Source: CBDCWQ01 sp965223435 (lineage in GTDB: Bacteria; Myxococcota; Kuafuiibacteriia; Kuafuiibacteriales; Kuafuiibacteriaceae). Taken from it: 64,000 nt of DNA. The notes beneath the pieces are model-generated. The model was not told the DNA's origin. It did no database searches and saw nothing but the letters and a program-made list of their open reading frames with translations. The translations under genes were made by a program, and so were the position numbers. Positions 24,983 through 34,156 of the stretch are shown piece after piece (the first letter of the stretch is position 1; every line of letters begins with the position of its first letter). The stretch is taken from assembly GCA_965223435.1 (NCBI GenBank), contig CBDCWQ010000021.1, positions 806,001-870,000 on the forward strand, written 5' to 3'.

Positions 24983-26971
24983 GTGCGTTACAACGCCCTC
25001 GTGCCTGAGTCCAAGGCCCCGCGGGGCAGGTGGTTCACTGTGTTCCCTGGTATTCTCGTGTTGCTGGGGACGGCCTGTAATCCGCTCAAACTGAAGGTCC
25101 CATGCGCGGTTGATGAGGACTGTGTTGATGGCATGCGCTGCCTCGTGAACCAGTGTGTGCGGATCGTGTGCCGCGAAGTGGAAAGTGATTGCGCCGGGGC
25201 CGGCGCAGGGGATCACTTGGTCATCAGCGTGTCTTCACAAGATGTTGCCATGTTGGTGTACGACGAGGGCGGTCTTGAGCTCGGTCGCGGAGAACTTGTC
25301 GAACGAGAGACTTCCATCTCGCTTCCTGCGGGAAGTTGCCGCATGCCGCTCAACGTGACGACCGTAGCCGCCTTCGAGGGAAAAACAGGCGTTCACTTGA
25401 AGAACGAAACCCTGGAAGTGGTGACTTCTCTGCCTTCGCGATTGCTCACGACGCCCATCGCGACTGGGTCCAGGGCGCAACGTTGGAGTGTTGTTGAGTC
25501 AGACGTGTCTCGCCTCCAAGCTCGAGATGGTGTGATGGTACGCAGCCGCTTTTCCCGTCAGACTTCCGTGCCTACATCGACGGCTGTTCCCGGCCGCCGT
25601 ATCGGGCACGGGGTGGCCTACGATCGGGCCCGCGATCGGGTGGTGGTTTTTGGGGGCGTCGTACCGGGTGGTGACGACGGTGTGGACATTCCAGTAGATG
25701 ATCTTTGGGAGTGGGATGGACGGGATTGGTCTAAGGTGCAGGTTGCTGGGGAGGGCCCAAGCAGGCGGAGCGCCTTCGGAATGGTGTACGACGCCTTTCG
25801 TGAAGAAGTCGTGCTCCACGGTGGTGGTCGTTCTTTTGATGGTGGTCGAACACCGGGCGTGCCCTTAGACAGCACATGGGTTTGGCGTGGCGAACGCTGG
25901 GAAAAGCGAAACGAACTGAGTCCGCTAGATCTGAGCGCTCGCATCGGCCCTCAGATGGCATACGATTCACGAAATCAGAGGGTACTCTTGTTCGGTGGTG
26001 AAACCGGTTCGGTTCCCGATGTGGTTCGGGCCGATGACCTCTGGGCCTGGGACGGACAGACGTGGAGCGCATTGGCCCAAGGGTCGAATCAGAAAAAGCC
26101 TCCCGCACGGTCTGAAGCGGGTGTGACCTTTCACGAGCAGACGGGGCAGTTGATGATTTTTGGCGGCCAGGGCCAAGACAACCCTCTTTGGGACCTGTGG
26201 CTGTATACCGACGAAGCGGGGTGGACCGAAGTCGGCTTCTCTGAGGATGGATGGCCCGAGTCTGACTGTGACCCCGGTTCGAACGCCCGCAGCCTTCGGG
26301 CTTTGAGTTTAGTCTACCAGCCTGCGCTGGCCAAGACCGTTCTTCTTGGGGGCTCAGACGCCGCTTGCGTCCAGTTTGCCAACAGCCAAGAGACCTATTT
26401 GTGGGATGGGACCCAATGGGAAAAAGATGCGACGGTTCCTTGTGAAGACTGCCCCGTGGTATCGCCAGGCTTGTTCTATCACTCGGGTGAGGGTCGAACG
26501 ATGGCTTTTGGCGGGGCCAACGTCCACGGGAGTTTCGTGGGTGAGGTCCTTTGGGTTCGGGGTCAGCGGGGCTGGCGTTTGTGGAACGCGGGCGCGGTTG
26601 ATGAGGGGCACCCGGGTGTGGTCGTCGGCTTTCGAGCACGGCTTTTGGTTTCGGAGGCGGACACCGTTGAACTGAAGGCTTGGGCGGCGGGTCGGGCCAT
26701 AGGCTCTGGGAGCGACCCACAGTCTGGAGTCGATCTTAGGCTATGGTCAGCGACCCAGGGGATCTGGGCTGATGAAGAGGGGCTTGTCGAATCGACGCGG
26801 TCGGGCCTGACGGAGTTGGAGTGGCGGGCAAGCGGGGACGCTGCTGTCCCTTACTTCAATGCCGGCGGTGAGATTCACGTGCTTCTACGGACTCACACCG
26901 CAGGAACCGAAACCTCGGGAGCCGAGGTCGAAGTCGACTGTGTTGAATTGACTATGCGCCGTGGGCCCTGA
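24983..26971 (+). CDS. Kelch-repeat lipoprotein
   Basis: The 662-residue protein has a lipoprotein signal (RWFTVFPGILVLLGTAC, lipobox LGTAC) and a Cys-rich segment of the kind common in myxobacterial lipoproteins (CAVDEDCVDGMRCLVNQC). After a small beta region, kelch repeats form a likely beta-propeller: HGVAYDRARDRVVVFGG, DLWEWDGRDWSKV, MVYDAFREEVVLHGG, MAYDSRNQRVLLFGG, DDLWAWDGQTWSAL and LFYHSGEGRTMAFGG. The C-terminal 130 residues form a separate beta domain. The start is GTG 24983. It would sit on the outer face of a membrane and bind proteins or glycans; no catalytic residues are seen. It converges with the minus-strand envelope cluster. Confidence 0.85.
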   Translation: MRYNALVPESKAPRGRWFTVFPGILVLLGTACNPLKLKVPCAVDEDCVDGMRCLVNQCVRIVCREVESDCAGAGAGDHLVISVSSQDVAMLVYDEGGLELGRGELVERETSISLPAGSCRMPLNVTTVAAFEGKTGVHLKNETLEVVTSLPSRLLTTPIATGSRAQRWSVVESDVSRLQARDGVMVRSRFSRQTSVPTSTAVPGRRIGHGVAYDRARDRVVVFGGVVPGGDDGVDIPVDDLWEWDGRDWSKVQVAGEGPSRRSAFGMVYDAFREEVVLHGGGRSFDGGRTPGVPLDSTWVWRGERWEKRNELSPLDLSARIGPQMAYDSRNQRVLLFGGETGSVPDVVRADDLWAWDGQTWSALAQGSNQKKPPARSEAGVTFHEQTGQLMIFGGQGQDNPLWDLWLYTDEAGWTEVGFSEDGWPESDCDPGSNARSLRALSLVYQPALAKTVLLGGSDAACVQFANSQETYLWDGTQWEKDATVPCEDCPVVSPGLFYHSGEGRTMAFGGANVHGSFVGEVLWVRGQRGWRLWNAGAVDEGHPGVVVGFRARLLVSEADTVELKAWAAGRAIGSGSDPQSGVDLRLWSATQGIWADEEGLVESTRSGLTELEWRASGDAAVPYFNAGGEIHVLLRTHTAGTETSGAEVEVDCVELTMRRGP

Positions 26972-27019
26972 GTGTGATTTGCTGCGTTGGGAGATGCGGT
27001 GACGAAAACCAGTTTTCGG

Positions 27020-27886
27020 TTAAGGGTCACTTGCAAAGGAAACGTGGGCGACCGATGATTGGGCTACGATTCGCTGGAATTGGTAGGCTGCCTCCGGTCC
27101 CGGGGGAAGAGCGTGCTTAAGGCGCGCCGGGATTTGGTCGAGGTGTCGGCGTAGTTCAATCACGGCAAACGTTGCATGGGGTCCGTTGGCATGACCGTGC
27201 GCTTCAAGGGCCACTTGAGCGCCCAGCAACAGGCCTGCAGAAAGCCGGGTTGTTGAGCGCTGTCCGGACGTTGCTTCGAGGCGTGCGCTTTCACGGTCAA
27301 GGGTGACGCCGCTGGGGGTGGCTTTTTGAACCGGGCCGGTGCGGTAAAAGAGTTTGCAGAAGGTACCGTAGATGGGGCCTGTTTCTCCGTATGAGCGACG
27401 AGCGGGATCTCCTACCTGCTCCGCGACGGGCGTGACAAGCAACGTGCTGTTTGCCACGTAGCTGTGGTCCGCCCACGCGGTGGCTGGCCCGAGCAAGCGC
27501 AGGAACCACGAGTCTACTCCCAAGTTGCTTTGGCTTTCGTTTGGGTCTTGTTCTTCGTCTTCAGTACAAGGAACAAGCTCGATGGAAGCCGTTCCGAGAT
27601 ACGCTTCCGTGATGGTGAATGTTTCGTTCGGACCGGATAAAACGGTGACGGGGGGCTGGTCGTCCCAAGTCAGTTGGTAACGGATTCTTTGGCCTCGCAG
27701 GGTGAGTTTTCCTTCGGCGAAGCTGGGTTGGACATGGGCCAGATCACCGTTGCCGGAACGCTTTGGGGGTTCGCCGCAAGCGGCTTCGAGCAGAGTGCCG
27801 ATGAAAATGGCCCACGGACCGATGCGCCCGTGGCGTCGAAGAATGCCGCTTCGACGTTGCCCCCTTATGGACAGTCTTGGGGGCAA
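27020..27886 (-). CDS. Putative lipoprotein of unknown function
   Basis: The protein has a lipoprotein-like signal (GPWAIFIGTLLEAACGEPP) with the lipobox cysteine in EAAC. The rest contains beta-strand-like stretches (GKLTLRGQRIRYQLTWDD, ETFTITEAYLGTASIELV), an NSTLLVTPVAEQ segment and a helical end. I do not recognise a family. The start is uncertain: ATG 27934 overlaps the EGF gene by 70 bp and makes an overlong N-region, so the in-frame TTG at 27886 is used; CTG 27874 is another possibility. It follows the EGF/YHYH gene on the same strand with overlapping ends, suggesting co-expression and a shared surface role. Confidence 0.6.
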   Translation of the reverse strand: MPPRLSIRGQRRSGILRRHGRIGPWAIFIGTLLEAACGEPPKRSGNGDLAHVQPSFAEGKLTLRGQRIRYQLTWDDQPPVTVLSGPNETFTITEAYLGTASIELVPCTEDEEQDPNESQSNLGVDSWFLRLLGPATAWADHSYVANSTLLVTPVAEQVGDPARRSYGETGPIYGTFCKLFYRTGPVQKATPSGVTLDRESARLEATSGQRSTTRLSAGLLLGAQVALEAHGHANGPHATFAVIELRRHLDQIPARLKHALPPGPEAAYQFQRIVAQSSVAHVSFASDP

Positions 27887-30777
27887 TTGCTTGTGGTTTC
27901 CATTGGGTTGCCGCAAAAACCGTCTCCGCAGCACATCGTCGTTTGTTGTGCGGTACAGGCGGGGGGCCCCATACCGCCATTCATGCCGCCGCCGGTCATA
28001 CCGCCACCGGTCATACCGCCACCGGTCATACCGCCACCGGTCATGCCGCCACCGGTCATGCCCCCACCGGTCATGGTCTCGAGACCGATCGAATCAGAGG
28101 GCTCGTCATGGTAGCAACCGAGCACGTAGGGAAACGAGAGGGTGGCGTGATAGGCGTACCCGTCTGCGCCCTGAACGCCGTTGCAGCGGTCGAGATAGAC
28201 AAAGTCTGTCGCAGAAACATTGGTTTGGGTTCTATCTATGTACTGATGTGTGCACCATGAGTAGTCGAGGAGCACGCAACGTTTCTCTGCGCTTGTTCCG
28301 CCGGGCGCGCTTTGGCTGTCAAAAACAGCGTAGGTGCACTTGAAGTCGCAGTTGTTTCCAGAGCAGCAATCTGCGTCGGATGTGCAGGTGATGCCCTCCT
28401 TGGAGAGGGCTCCTTGGGTATCTGTTTGGGCTCCCGTCTGCATCGACCAGTCAGCCAGTCCCTTGTAGGCCCATGAACTTCGGGCTCGTTTCAGGGAAGT
28501 ACATGCGCCGGACATGTCGCGGGTCATACAGACGCAAGGTCCTTTGACCGGATGGCCATCGAAGCTCCAGCCCACGACTGCTGATTCTTGGGTGCAGGTG
28601 TCGGTGAGAGAACCAAGAAAGGTCCAGCCGGCGGCGGCGGCGGCGTAGGTGTTTTTCGGAGCGCCCTGGGCGTCTCGCTCAAAACATGCCTCGTTGACGC
28701 CATGGTTGTGCATCGAAGACCCGGTGTGCCCTCCGCACAGGTCTAAGGATGCGGCACCGGTGTAGGTGTCGGTTCCAGCATCCGGGTAAAAGAACACGGG
28801 GCTTCCATAGGGATCGGGCATGCCGGCCTCGTTGGGGCCGAAGACGGGAACCCCGCTGATCATGGTGGCCGCGGCTCCAAAACACGGCAAGCGATGGGTG
28901 TAGCTTCGCCCGCCGACGTCGAGGTCGTCGTATATGTACAGGTTGCTATTGCGGTCCGTAAAGCAAAAGCCCGCGGGCTCGCTGGTGGTCCCGCTGCCTG
29001 GGGAGCTGAGGTACTGGTTGTAAGCGTCTACGCAGCCCAGCATACTGCCGGTATCGGTGGCGCCGGCCGGGGTGCCCACCGCGGTTGTGCTCACAGGGAT
29101 GCGATAGAGCGACGCGACTTCTGCGAGGGCATTCGGAGTCAGAGGCACGTAGTCATAGTGGGGCAGGGTGTTGGTGGCGACGTAGACATAGGTTCCGTCG
29201 CACATGGTTTGTATACAAGGTTTCATCGTTGTCCCCTCGTTGTCGATGGTGACTCCGGCCAAATTGAAGAGCGATTGGGCGACTTCGCCTTCTTTGCCGG
29301 TGGATGCGCATGCGCGCAACGTTCCGGCGTTGGCGTAGTAGCTTGTGACTGAGGCCCAAATATTCGTACAGACATCCGTGCTCTGGGTCGTGCTCTCACA
29401 ATGGTCACCGGTGAACCCTGAGGCGCAGGTGCAAGCGTAGCTATTGACTCCATCTTCACAACTGCCCCCGTTCATGCACGGGTTGGGGCTGCAGTCGTCG
29501 ACGTCTGTTTCGCAAGTTGTGCCGGTGTACCCGGCAGGACATTGACAGGTATAGCTGTTGGTGCCATCCACGCAAGTCCCTCGGGTGCAGGGATTGGATG
29601 CGCAATCATCGAGGTTGGTCTCACAGTTCTCCCCTGAGAATCCGGCTCTACACTCACAGCTGTAGTTGTTGACGGCGTCCGTACACGAAGCCCCATTTTG
29701 ACAGGGGTTGGGATCACAGTCGTTGATGTTGGTTTCGCAGTTGTCTCCGCTGTACCCATCGGGACAGTCGCAAGTGCTTGTATTGAGGCCGTCAACGCAC
29801 AAACCTGAGTTCATGCAGGATACGCCGGCGCAGTCATCAATGTTCGTCTCGCAATGAAGTCCCTCGAAGCCCATGGGGCAGCCGCATGTGTAGCTCCCCA
29901 TGGATTCGCTGCAGGTTCCCTGGTTGAGGCAAGGGTTTGGACTACAGCTGGTTGCCTGGCTTTCGCAGTCTTTCCCCCGGAAGCCGATAGGGCATGAACA
30001 GGTGTAGTCGTTGATTCCATCTTTGCAGGTGCCCCCGTTCATACAGGGGTTGTTGGCGCAGTCGTTGATGTTGATTTCGCAGTTGTCGCCAGAAAAGCCC
30101 ATTCGACAACTGCAGGTATAGGCATCTTGTCCGTCGACGCAGGTGCCTCCATTCATACAGGGATTGTTTGCGCAGTCGTCGACGTTGATTTCGCATTCGT
30201 TGCCAATAAATCCGGCAGCGCATGAACAGGTGTAGGTGTTGTCTCCGTCAGTGCAACTTCCCCCGTGGGCACAAGGTTGGGATGCGCAGTCATCGATGTT
30301 GATTTCGCACGTGTCTCCCGTAAAGCCCGCTGTGCATGCACAGGTATAGCTGACACCTTTGGGGGTACAGCTTGCACCATTTTTACATGGTGCCGCGTCG
30401 CAGGCATTGATGGCCATGCAGCTTCCTTGTGAGTCTTCGAAACCATTTTTACAAGGGCAGGCAAAACTCCCGTCGGTGTTGAGACATGAGCTATTTGCTC
30501 CACAATTTGCTGTGCCGGCGACGCATTCGTCGACGTCTTCGCATTGCTGGGTGCTTGAGTTTGTGGCGTAGCCCGAATTGCAACTGCATACTTGGGTGGC
30601 GCCTTGGAGGACGCAGTTGCCGTGTTGGCCGCACTCTCGTGTACAATCTGTTTGGACGCCGTCGTCGGCCTCGCAGTTAGGGCCGCAATCATTGTTTTCT
30701 AGGTTGCATGCATGGAGCAGCGTTAAGGTACAAAGAGAAAAAATGATCCGCTGAAAGAGGGTCCTCATTCTGCGCAA
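27865..30777 (-). CDS. Secreted EGF-repeat protein with YHYH domain and MTGGG repeats
   Basis: The 970-residue protein opens with a lipoprotein-type signal (MRTLFQRIIFSLCTLTLLHAC). About 11 EGF-like modules follow (residues about 30-450), each with six cysteines, for example IDDCASQPCAHGGSCTDGDN and VDDCSPNPCMNGGSCEDG; the D-I/V-D-D-C starts resemble calcium-binding EGF modules. A large domain (about 460-880) carries the YHYH-family trait GWSFDGHPVKGPC and many cysteines. The C-terminus has six MTGGG repeats and a small Cys cluster (CCGDGFCGNPMETTSNCPQD). It is probably an extracellular adhesion or matrix protein. It lies 143 bp after the thrombospondin-like gene on the same strand. Confidence 0.85.
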   Translation of the reverse strand: MRRMRTLFQRIIFSLCTLTLLHACNLENNDCGPNCEADDGVQTDCTRECGQHGNCVLQGATQVCSCNSGYATNSSTQQCEDVDECVAGTANCGANSSCLNTDGSFACPCKNGFEDSQGSCMAINACDAAPCKNGASCTPKGVSYTCACTAGFTGDTCEINIDDCASQPCAHGGSCTDGDNTYTCSCAAGFIGNECEINVDDCANNPCMNGGTCVDGQDAYTCSCRMGFSGDNCEININDCANNPCMNGGTCKDGINDYTCSCPIGFRGKDCESQATSCSPNPCLNQGTCSESMGSYTCGCPMGFEGLHCETNIDDCAGVSCMNSGLCVDGLNTSTCDCPDGYSGDNCETNINDCDPNPCQNGASCTDAVNNYSCECRAGFSGENCETNLDDCASNPCTRGTCVDGTNSYTCQCPAGYTGTTCETDVDDCSPNPCMNGGSCEDGVNSYACTCASGFTGDHCESTTQSTDVCTNIWASVTSYYANAGTLRACASTGKEGEVAQSLFNLAGVTIDNEGTTMKPCIQTMCDGTYVYVATNTLPHYDYVPLTPNALAEVASLYRIPVSTTAVGTPAGATDTGSMLGCVDAYNQYLSSPGSGTTSEPAGFCFTDRNSNLYIYDDLDVGGRSYTHRLPCFGAAATMISGVPVFGPNEAGMPDPYGSPVFFYPDAGTDTYTGAASLDLCGGHTGSSMHNHGVNEACFERDAQGAPKNTYAAAAAGWTFLGSLTDTCTQESAVVGWSFDGHPVKGPCVCMTRDMSGACTSLKRARSSWAYKGLADWSMQTGAQTDTQGALSKEGITCTSDADCCSGNNCDFKCTYAVFDSQSAPGGTSAEKRCVLLDYSWCTHQYIDRTQTNVSATDFVYLDRCNGVQGADGYAYHATLSFPYVLGCYHDEPSDSIGLETMTGGGMTGGGMTGGGMTGGGMTGGGMTGGGMNGGMGPPACTAQQTTMCCGDGFCGNPMETTSNCPQDCP
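27983..28075 (-). repeat. 15-bp tandem repeat coding MTGGG
   Basis: Six consecutive 15-bp units (plus-strand core CCACCGGTCATACCG with one-base variants) encode MTGGG near the C-terminus of the EGF/YHYH protein. The unit keeps the reading frame when copies change, so the length of this flexible stretch may vary between strains. Confidence 0.85.
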
Positions 30778-30920
30778 GAAATCACGGAAGAGGGGGGCTC
30801 ACAACGGGGGCTCTCATCTTTGTTGCGAAGTGGGTGATGAGAAGCGTTTCTTCTTGGCGTGCATGTGGGATGGTGTGCGGGTTGAATGACCAACTACCGG
30901 TGGGTGGGATATAAAGGTAG

Positions 30921-33452
30921 CTATGGGATAGGTATGGGGCCCTGATAGATCACGCCAGGTGACCCTGGCTTGCCTGCTTCACCGGGTTTGCCATCTTTTT
31001 CGCTGGGCTCGTTATTCAACTGACCCGCTCCGGGGGCACCGCCGTTCCCACCGTTGGCTTCGAGCTTGACGGTGACGCTTTGCGCGGCGATGCCAATAAA
31101 GCCGCCAGAGCCGCCACCCCCACCGCCACCCCCACCACCATTGCCCTGGACCTCTTGGCTATGTTTTCGGCCCTGTTCTCCCTCTTCTCCCTCTCTTCCG
31201 TTTGCGGAAATGACACCCTCACCTTCAATCGAGTCCGCCCAAATCAAGATGATGCCGCCGCCGCCGTGCAAGCGTCCAATGTCGCCTCGCGAAGAGCTGC
31301 TTCCACCGCCTACGGTGCCTGGGTTTCCGGTGCCTCCATCGGCGCTGTCTCCGCCTCCCTCGCCCCCACCGTCTCCGCCACTGGGTCCTGTCAGCAAGAA
31401 GTCTGTTGTGCCCTGAAGGAAGCCGCGCGAGCCTGAGGCGCCGTTGCCGCCCCCACCACCGCCGATACCGGCAAAAATGGAAGATAGGTCTAGGCGCGAA
31501 CGATTTTCTGAGCCCTGGCCGCCGCCCCCGCCTTCGCCTCCGGTGTTTTCGGTGGTTGCAAAGGTTCCCCCTTGGCCGGGTGCGCCGGCTCCGATGGCTG
31601 CGATTGTGGCTAGCTGGACCTCATCGGGGCGAAAGGGAAATAGCCCGTAGCCCCGCCCGGTCATGTCGATGGCACCCCGAACAACCACTTTCCCGGTTGC
31701 CTCAAAGGCGACAATGCCCCCGCCCGTGCTCAACGAGAGATTTCGGGCCGTGAGCACCGCGTCCGGCGGAACCACGACATCTTGATATTGCATGATCCGT
31801 ACAACGTAGGTGCCCCAATCGATCACTGCGGGTGCGCGTGCGTTGTAGGGGCTGGTAAAACCAACAAAGGTTTGTCCTTCTTTTGGGAAGTCAAGTTTGA
31901 CCTCAGAAACGGTCACAATGGTCCATGCGCCTAGCCCGGGCACGTCCTTCATTTCTTTTGCATTCACGTTGATGAACAGGAGTTTGTGGCCCGGATAGAT
32001 TTCTGGCTGACCGATAGCTGTCCGTAAAACCGCGTGCCTATCCCCAATCTGGACCGCGCCTTCTAAACCCCAAAATGGGTTCACGACATGAGAGCCCCCG
32101 GTAAATACGGGACTTCCGTCCGAGCCGGGCCCGCCGGTGGGCAAAAACTCGAACGCATTGTCGAGTTTGGTTGCGCCTTTGTCGTTGATGATGCTCACCG
32201 TAACCGCGCCGCGGCTTGAGGGCGGACTTAAGGTTCTTATCAGGCGATCGTTGACGACAGTGACGGTGCTTGAAGGGACTCCCCCAAAACGAACGCTGAC
32301 CTCACCGCCACCGGAGAATCCGGAACCATGAATGGACACCGGCGTACCACCGCTATCAAGACCAGAGATTGGGTCGAGAACGGCGATCGAAGGAGGAACG
32401 CAACTCGACGCCTGGATGCACTGCGACCATGGACCATCCATCCAATTGCAAGCCGCGTCACAGGTCCGAATTCGGTTTCGCATCCCCGAGCCGCAGGGTC
32501 CACATGAGCCTCTTTGGACGATAACGTCGTCAGGCTGGCAGCCAACAGACTCCTCGCAGGTGCTCCATTCGGTCCAAAGGTTCCATCCGCAGGCCTCGTC
32601 ACACAGTTGCGTGCGGGTCTGTACCCCCGAGCCGCAGGGGCCGCAGCGGCGCTCCTCTCTGTTTTGGGTACCGGGTTCGCAGGCACTTGAGGCGTTGCAG
32701 GTACCCCATTCGGTCCAAGGCCCATATTCGCAGTTTGATTGACATGTCCGGCTTCGCTCTTGCTTTTGGTTGCAGTTGTCGCAAAGCTGTTGTTCTGATT
32801 GAACGGCATCTGGTGCGCAGACCCCTTCGTCACTGCAGCTCCATTCGCCCCATTCGCAGGTGGCCGTGCAAAAACGAATCTCGAAACCACAGTTGCCACA
32901 AGAATCGCCCCGTTCTACATCGCCGGGCGAACACATCCCCGAAAGTTCGCATGTCCCCGAATTGCTCCAGCCGCCATCAGAGTCGCAAACTTGCTCCTGA
33001 ACGCCGCACATTTCGCAACTGACCTTTCGCGTGTCCCCCGCTGCACATCCACAATCAGTCGGTGCATCGCAGGCATAGGTTTCACCCCGTATGCATCTCG
33101 AAATGCCAGAAGCACATGCGCTTTGGCACCCCACTTCTACGACCAGCCCTATATTTTCATCCTGATCATCGCAATCGATTTCAGAGGAAATGCCGTCTTG
33201 GTCCGTATCGACGAAGAGCGTGGGGCCGCCGCTTTGCTGTGGGAAGTCTTCGATGGAAATGGACCGCCCAGAGGGGACACACACGCTCCCCAAACAGGTG
33301 AGAGGCAACGCACATTCTGCGCTGGTGGTACACGTCTGGCGGCAAACCTCACCCACCACGATGTATCCGTTCTGACAAGGCAAAGCTAGAAAGTCATGGT
33401 TGCATGCGCCGAGCACAAAAGACGTCATGAGCAGGAAGATGTGCGTTCGCAT
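30921..33452 (-). CDS. Lipoprotein with thrombospondin-1-like repeats, IPT/TIG domain and Gly-rich tail
   Basis: The protein has about 843 residues and starts at ATG 33452 (or GTG 33458, overlapping the upstream TGA). A lipoprotein signal ends in FVLGAC. A calcium-binding-like DTDQDGISSEIDCDDQDE stretch and a Cys-rich region follow, with TSP1-like repeats (GPWTEWGTCNASSACEPG, CGPCGSGVQTRTQLC, LWTEWSTCEESVGC, GPWSQC). An IPT/TIG beta domain is next (VLDPISGLDSGGTPVSIHGS). The second half holds LTARNLSLSTGGGIVAFEAT beta-helix-like strands and a Gly-rich end with many GGGG stretches. It is probably a surface adhesin, encoded directly downstream of the anti-sigma factor. Confidence 0.82.
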   Translation of the reverse strand: MRTHIFLLMTSFVLGACNHDFLALPCQNGYIVVGEVCRQTCTTSAECALPLTCLGSVCVPSGRSISIEDFPQQSGGPTLFVDTDQDGISSEIDCDDQDENIGLVVEVGCQSACASGISRCIRGETYACDAPTDCGCAAGDTRKVSCEMCGVQEQVCDSDGGWSNSGTCELSGMCSPGDVERGDSCGNCGFEIRFCTATCEWGEWSCSDEGVCAPDAVQSEQQLCDNCNQKQERSRTCQSNCEYGPWTEWGTCNASSACEPGTQNREERRCGPCGSGVQTRTQLCDEACGWNLWTEWSTCEESVGCQPDDVIVQRGSCGPCGSGMRNRIRTCDAACNWMDGPWSQCIQASSCVPPSIAVLDPISGLDSGGTPVSIHGSGFSGGGEVSVRFGGVPSSTVTVVNDRLIRTLSPPSSRGAVTVSIINDKGATKLDNAFEFLPTGGPGSDGSPVFTGGSHVVNPFWGLEGAVQIGDRHAVLRTAIGQPEIYPGHKLLFINVNAKEMKDVPGLGAWTIVTVSEVKLDFPKEGQTFVGFTSPYNARAPAVIDWGTYVVRIMQYQDVVVPPDAVLTARNLSLSTGGGIVAFEATGKVVVRGAIDMTGRGYGLFPFRPDEVQLATIAAIGAGAPGQGGTFATTENTGGEGGGGGQGSENRSRLDLSSIFAGIGGGGGGNGASGSRGFLQGTTDFLLTGPSGGDGGGEGGGDSADGGTGNPGTVGGGSSSSRGDIGRLHGGGGIILIWADSIEGEGVISANGREGEEGEQGRKHSQEVQGNGGGGGGGGGGSGGFIGIAAQSVTVKLEANGGNGGAPGAGQLNNEPSEKDGKPGEAGKPGSPGVIYQGPIPIP

Positions 33453-33454
33453 TT

Positions 33455-34156
33455 TCACTTCTGAAGCCCCCGTATCGTCAGAATGGGATTCATTTCGGCC
33501 AAGTTTTCGGCCGACGCAATTTCTGGCACCGCCACGACCCTAAGTTCTTCGTCTACCTTCAAGGGGGCATACTTCGGAGCGACGCTACTCGGCAGCGGAG
33601 AGACCAATTCGGATACGAACCGGACCTCATCACCAGAAAATACACCAACCGTCACCGCCGGAGTCGTGGTCGGGGAAGCATAAACTACCTTGAGAAACCC
33701 GGGAGCCGGGCAGGTACCACTTGTGCGATGGCGCGCCGTTGTATTGCCCTCTTGGTCAAAACACAGAACCTCGATGCTAAGATTCAATGAACGCACAGTA
33801 CCGCGCGCCGTCCATTCTCCACCCGGCGGGGTCGATGATTGTGGACTCAAAAAAACAAAAAGCAGGGCCACCGTAGATAGGGCTGGTGCCGCGACGTAAA
33901 AGAGGCTCCTCCACGAAAATGCCTTCTTGCTCTCCCTTTTTTGAGCCTCGTGAATCACGAGGCCGCGAATCGCAGAAAGTTCACCCTTCGAGACCTTATT
34001 CAGGTTTCCGGACAACAGTCGCTGGGCGGTCGAGGCGTCTTCGAAATACTGCCTGCATGACGAACATTGCTCCGTATGGGCGAATAAAGCTGCTCGCTCG
34101 CTCGAGGGGAGGCAGGAGTTAAAATAGCGATCTACGGTGTCTTCAAAGTGCGCCAT
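33455..34156 (-). CDS. Membrane anti-sigma factor with zinc-finger (zf-HC2-like) motif
   Basis: The N-terminal 45 residues form an anti-sigma domain with the HxxxCxxC zinc motif (His27, Cys31, Cys34 in HTEQCSSCRQYF). A TM helix (SLFYVAAPALSTVALLFVFL, about 85-105) separates it from a periplasmic, beta-strand-rich domain of about 120 residues (TVRSLNLSIEVLCFDQEG, VTVGVFSGDEVRFVSELV). Such proteins hold an ECF sigma factor until proteolysed. ATG 34156 (MAHFEDTV) overlaps the sigma gene's 3' end by 14 bp, showing translational coupling. The TGA overlaps the start of the adhesin gene. The periplasmic half is a potential target of the caspase encoded upstream. Confidence 0.85.
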   Translation of the reverse strand: MAHFEDTVDRYFNSCLPSSERAALFAHTEQCSSCRQYFEDASTAQRLLSGNLNKVSKGELSAIRGLVIHEAQKRESKKAFSWRSLFYVAAPALSTVALLFVFLSPQSSTPPGGEWTARGTVRSLNLSIEVLCFDQEGNTTARHRTSGTCPAPGFLKVVYASPTTTPAVTVGVFSGDEVRFVSELVSPLPSSVAPKYAPLKVDEELRVVAVPEIASAENLAEMNPILTIRGLQK

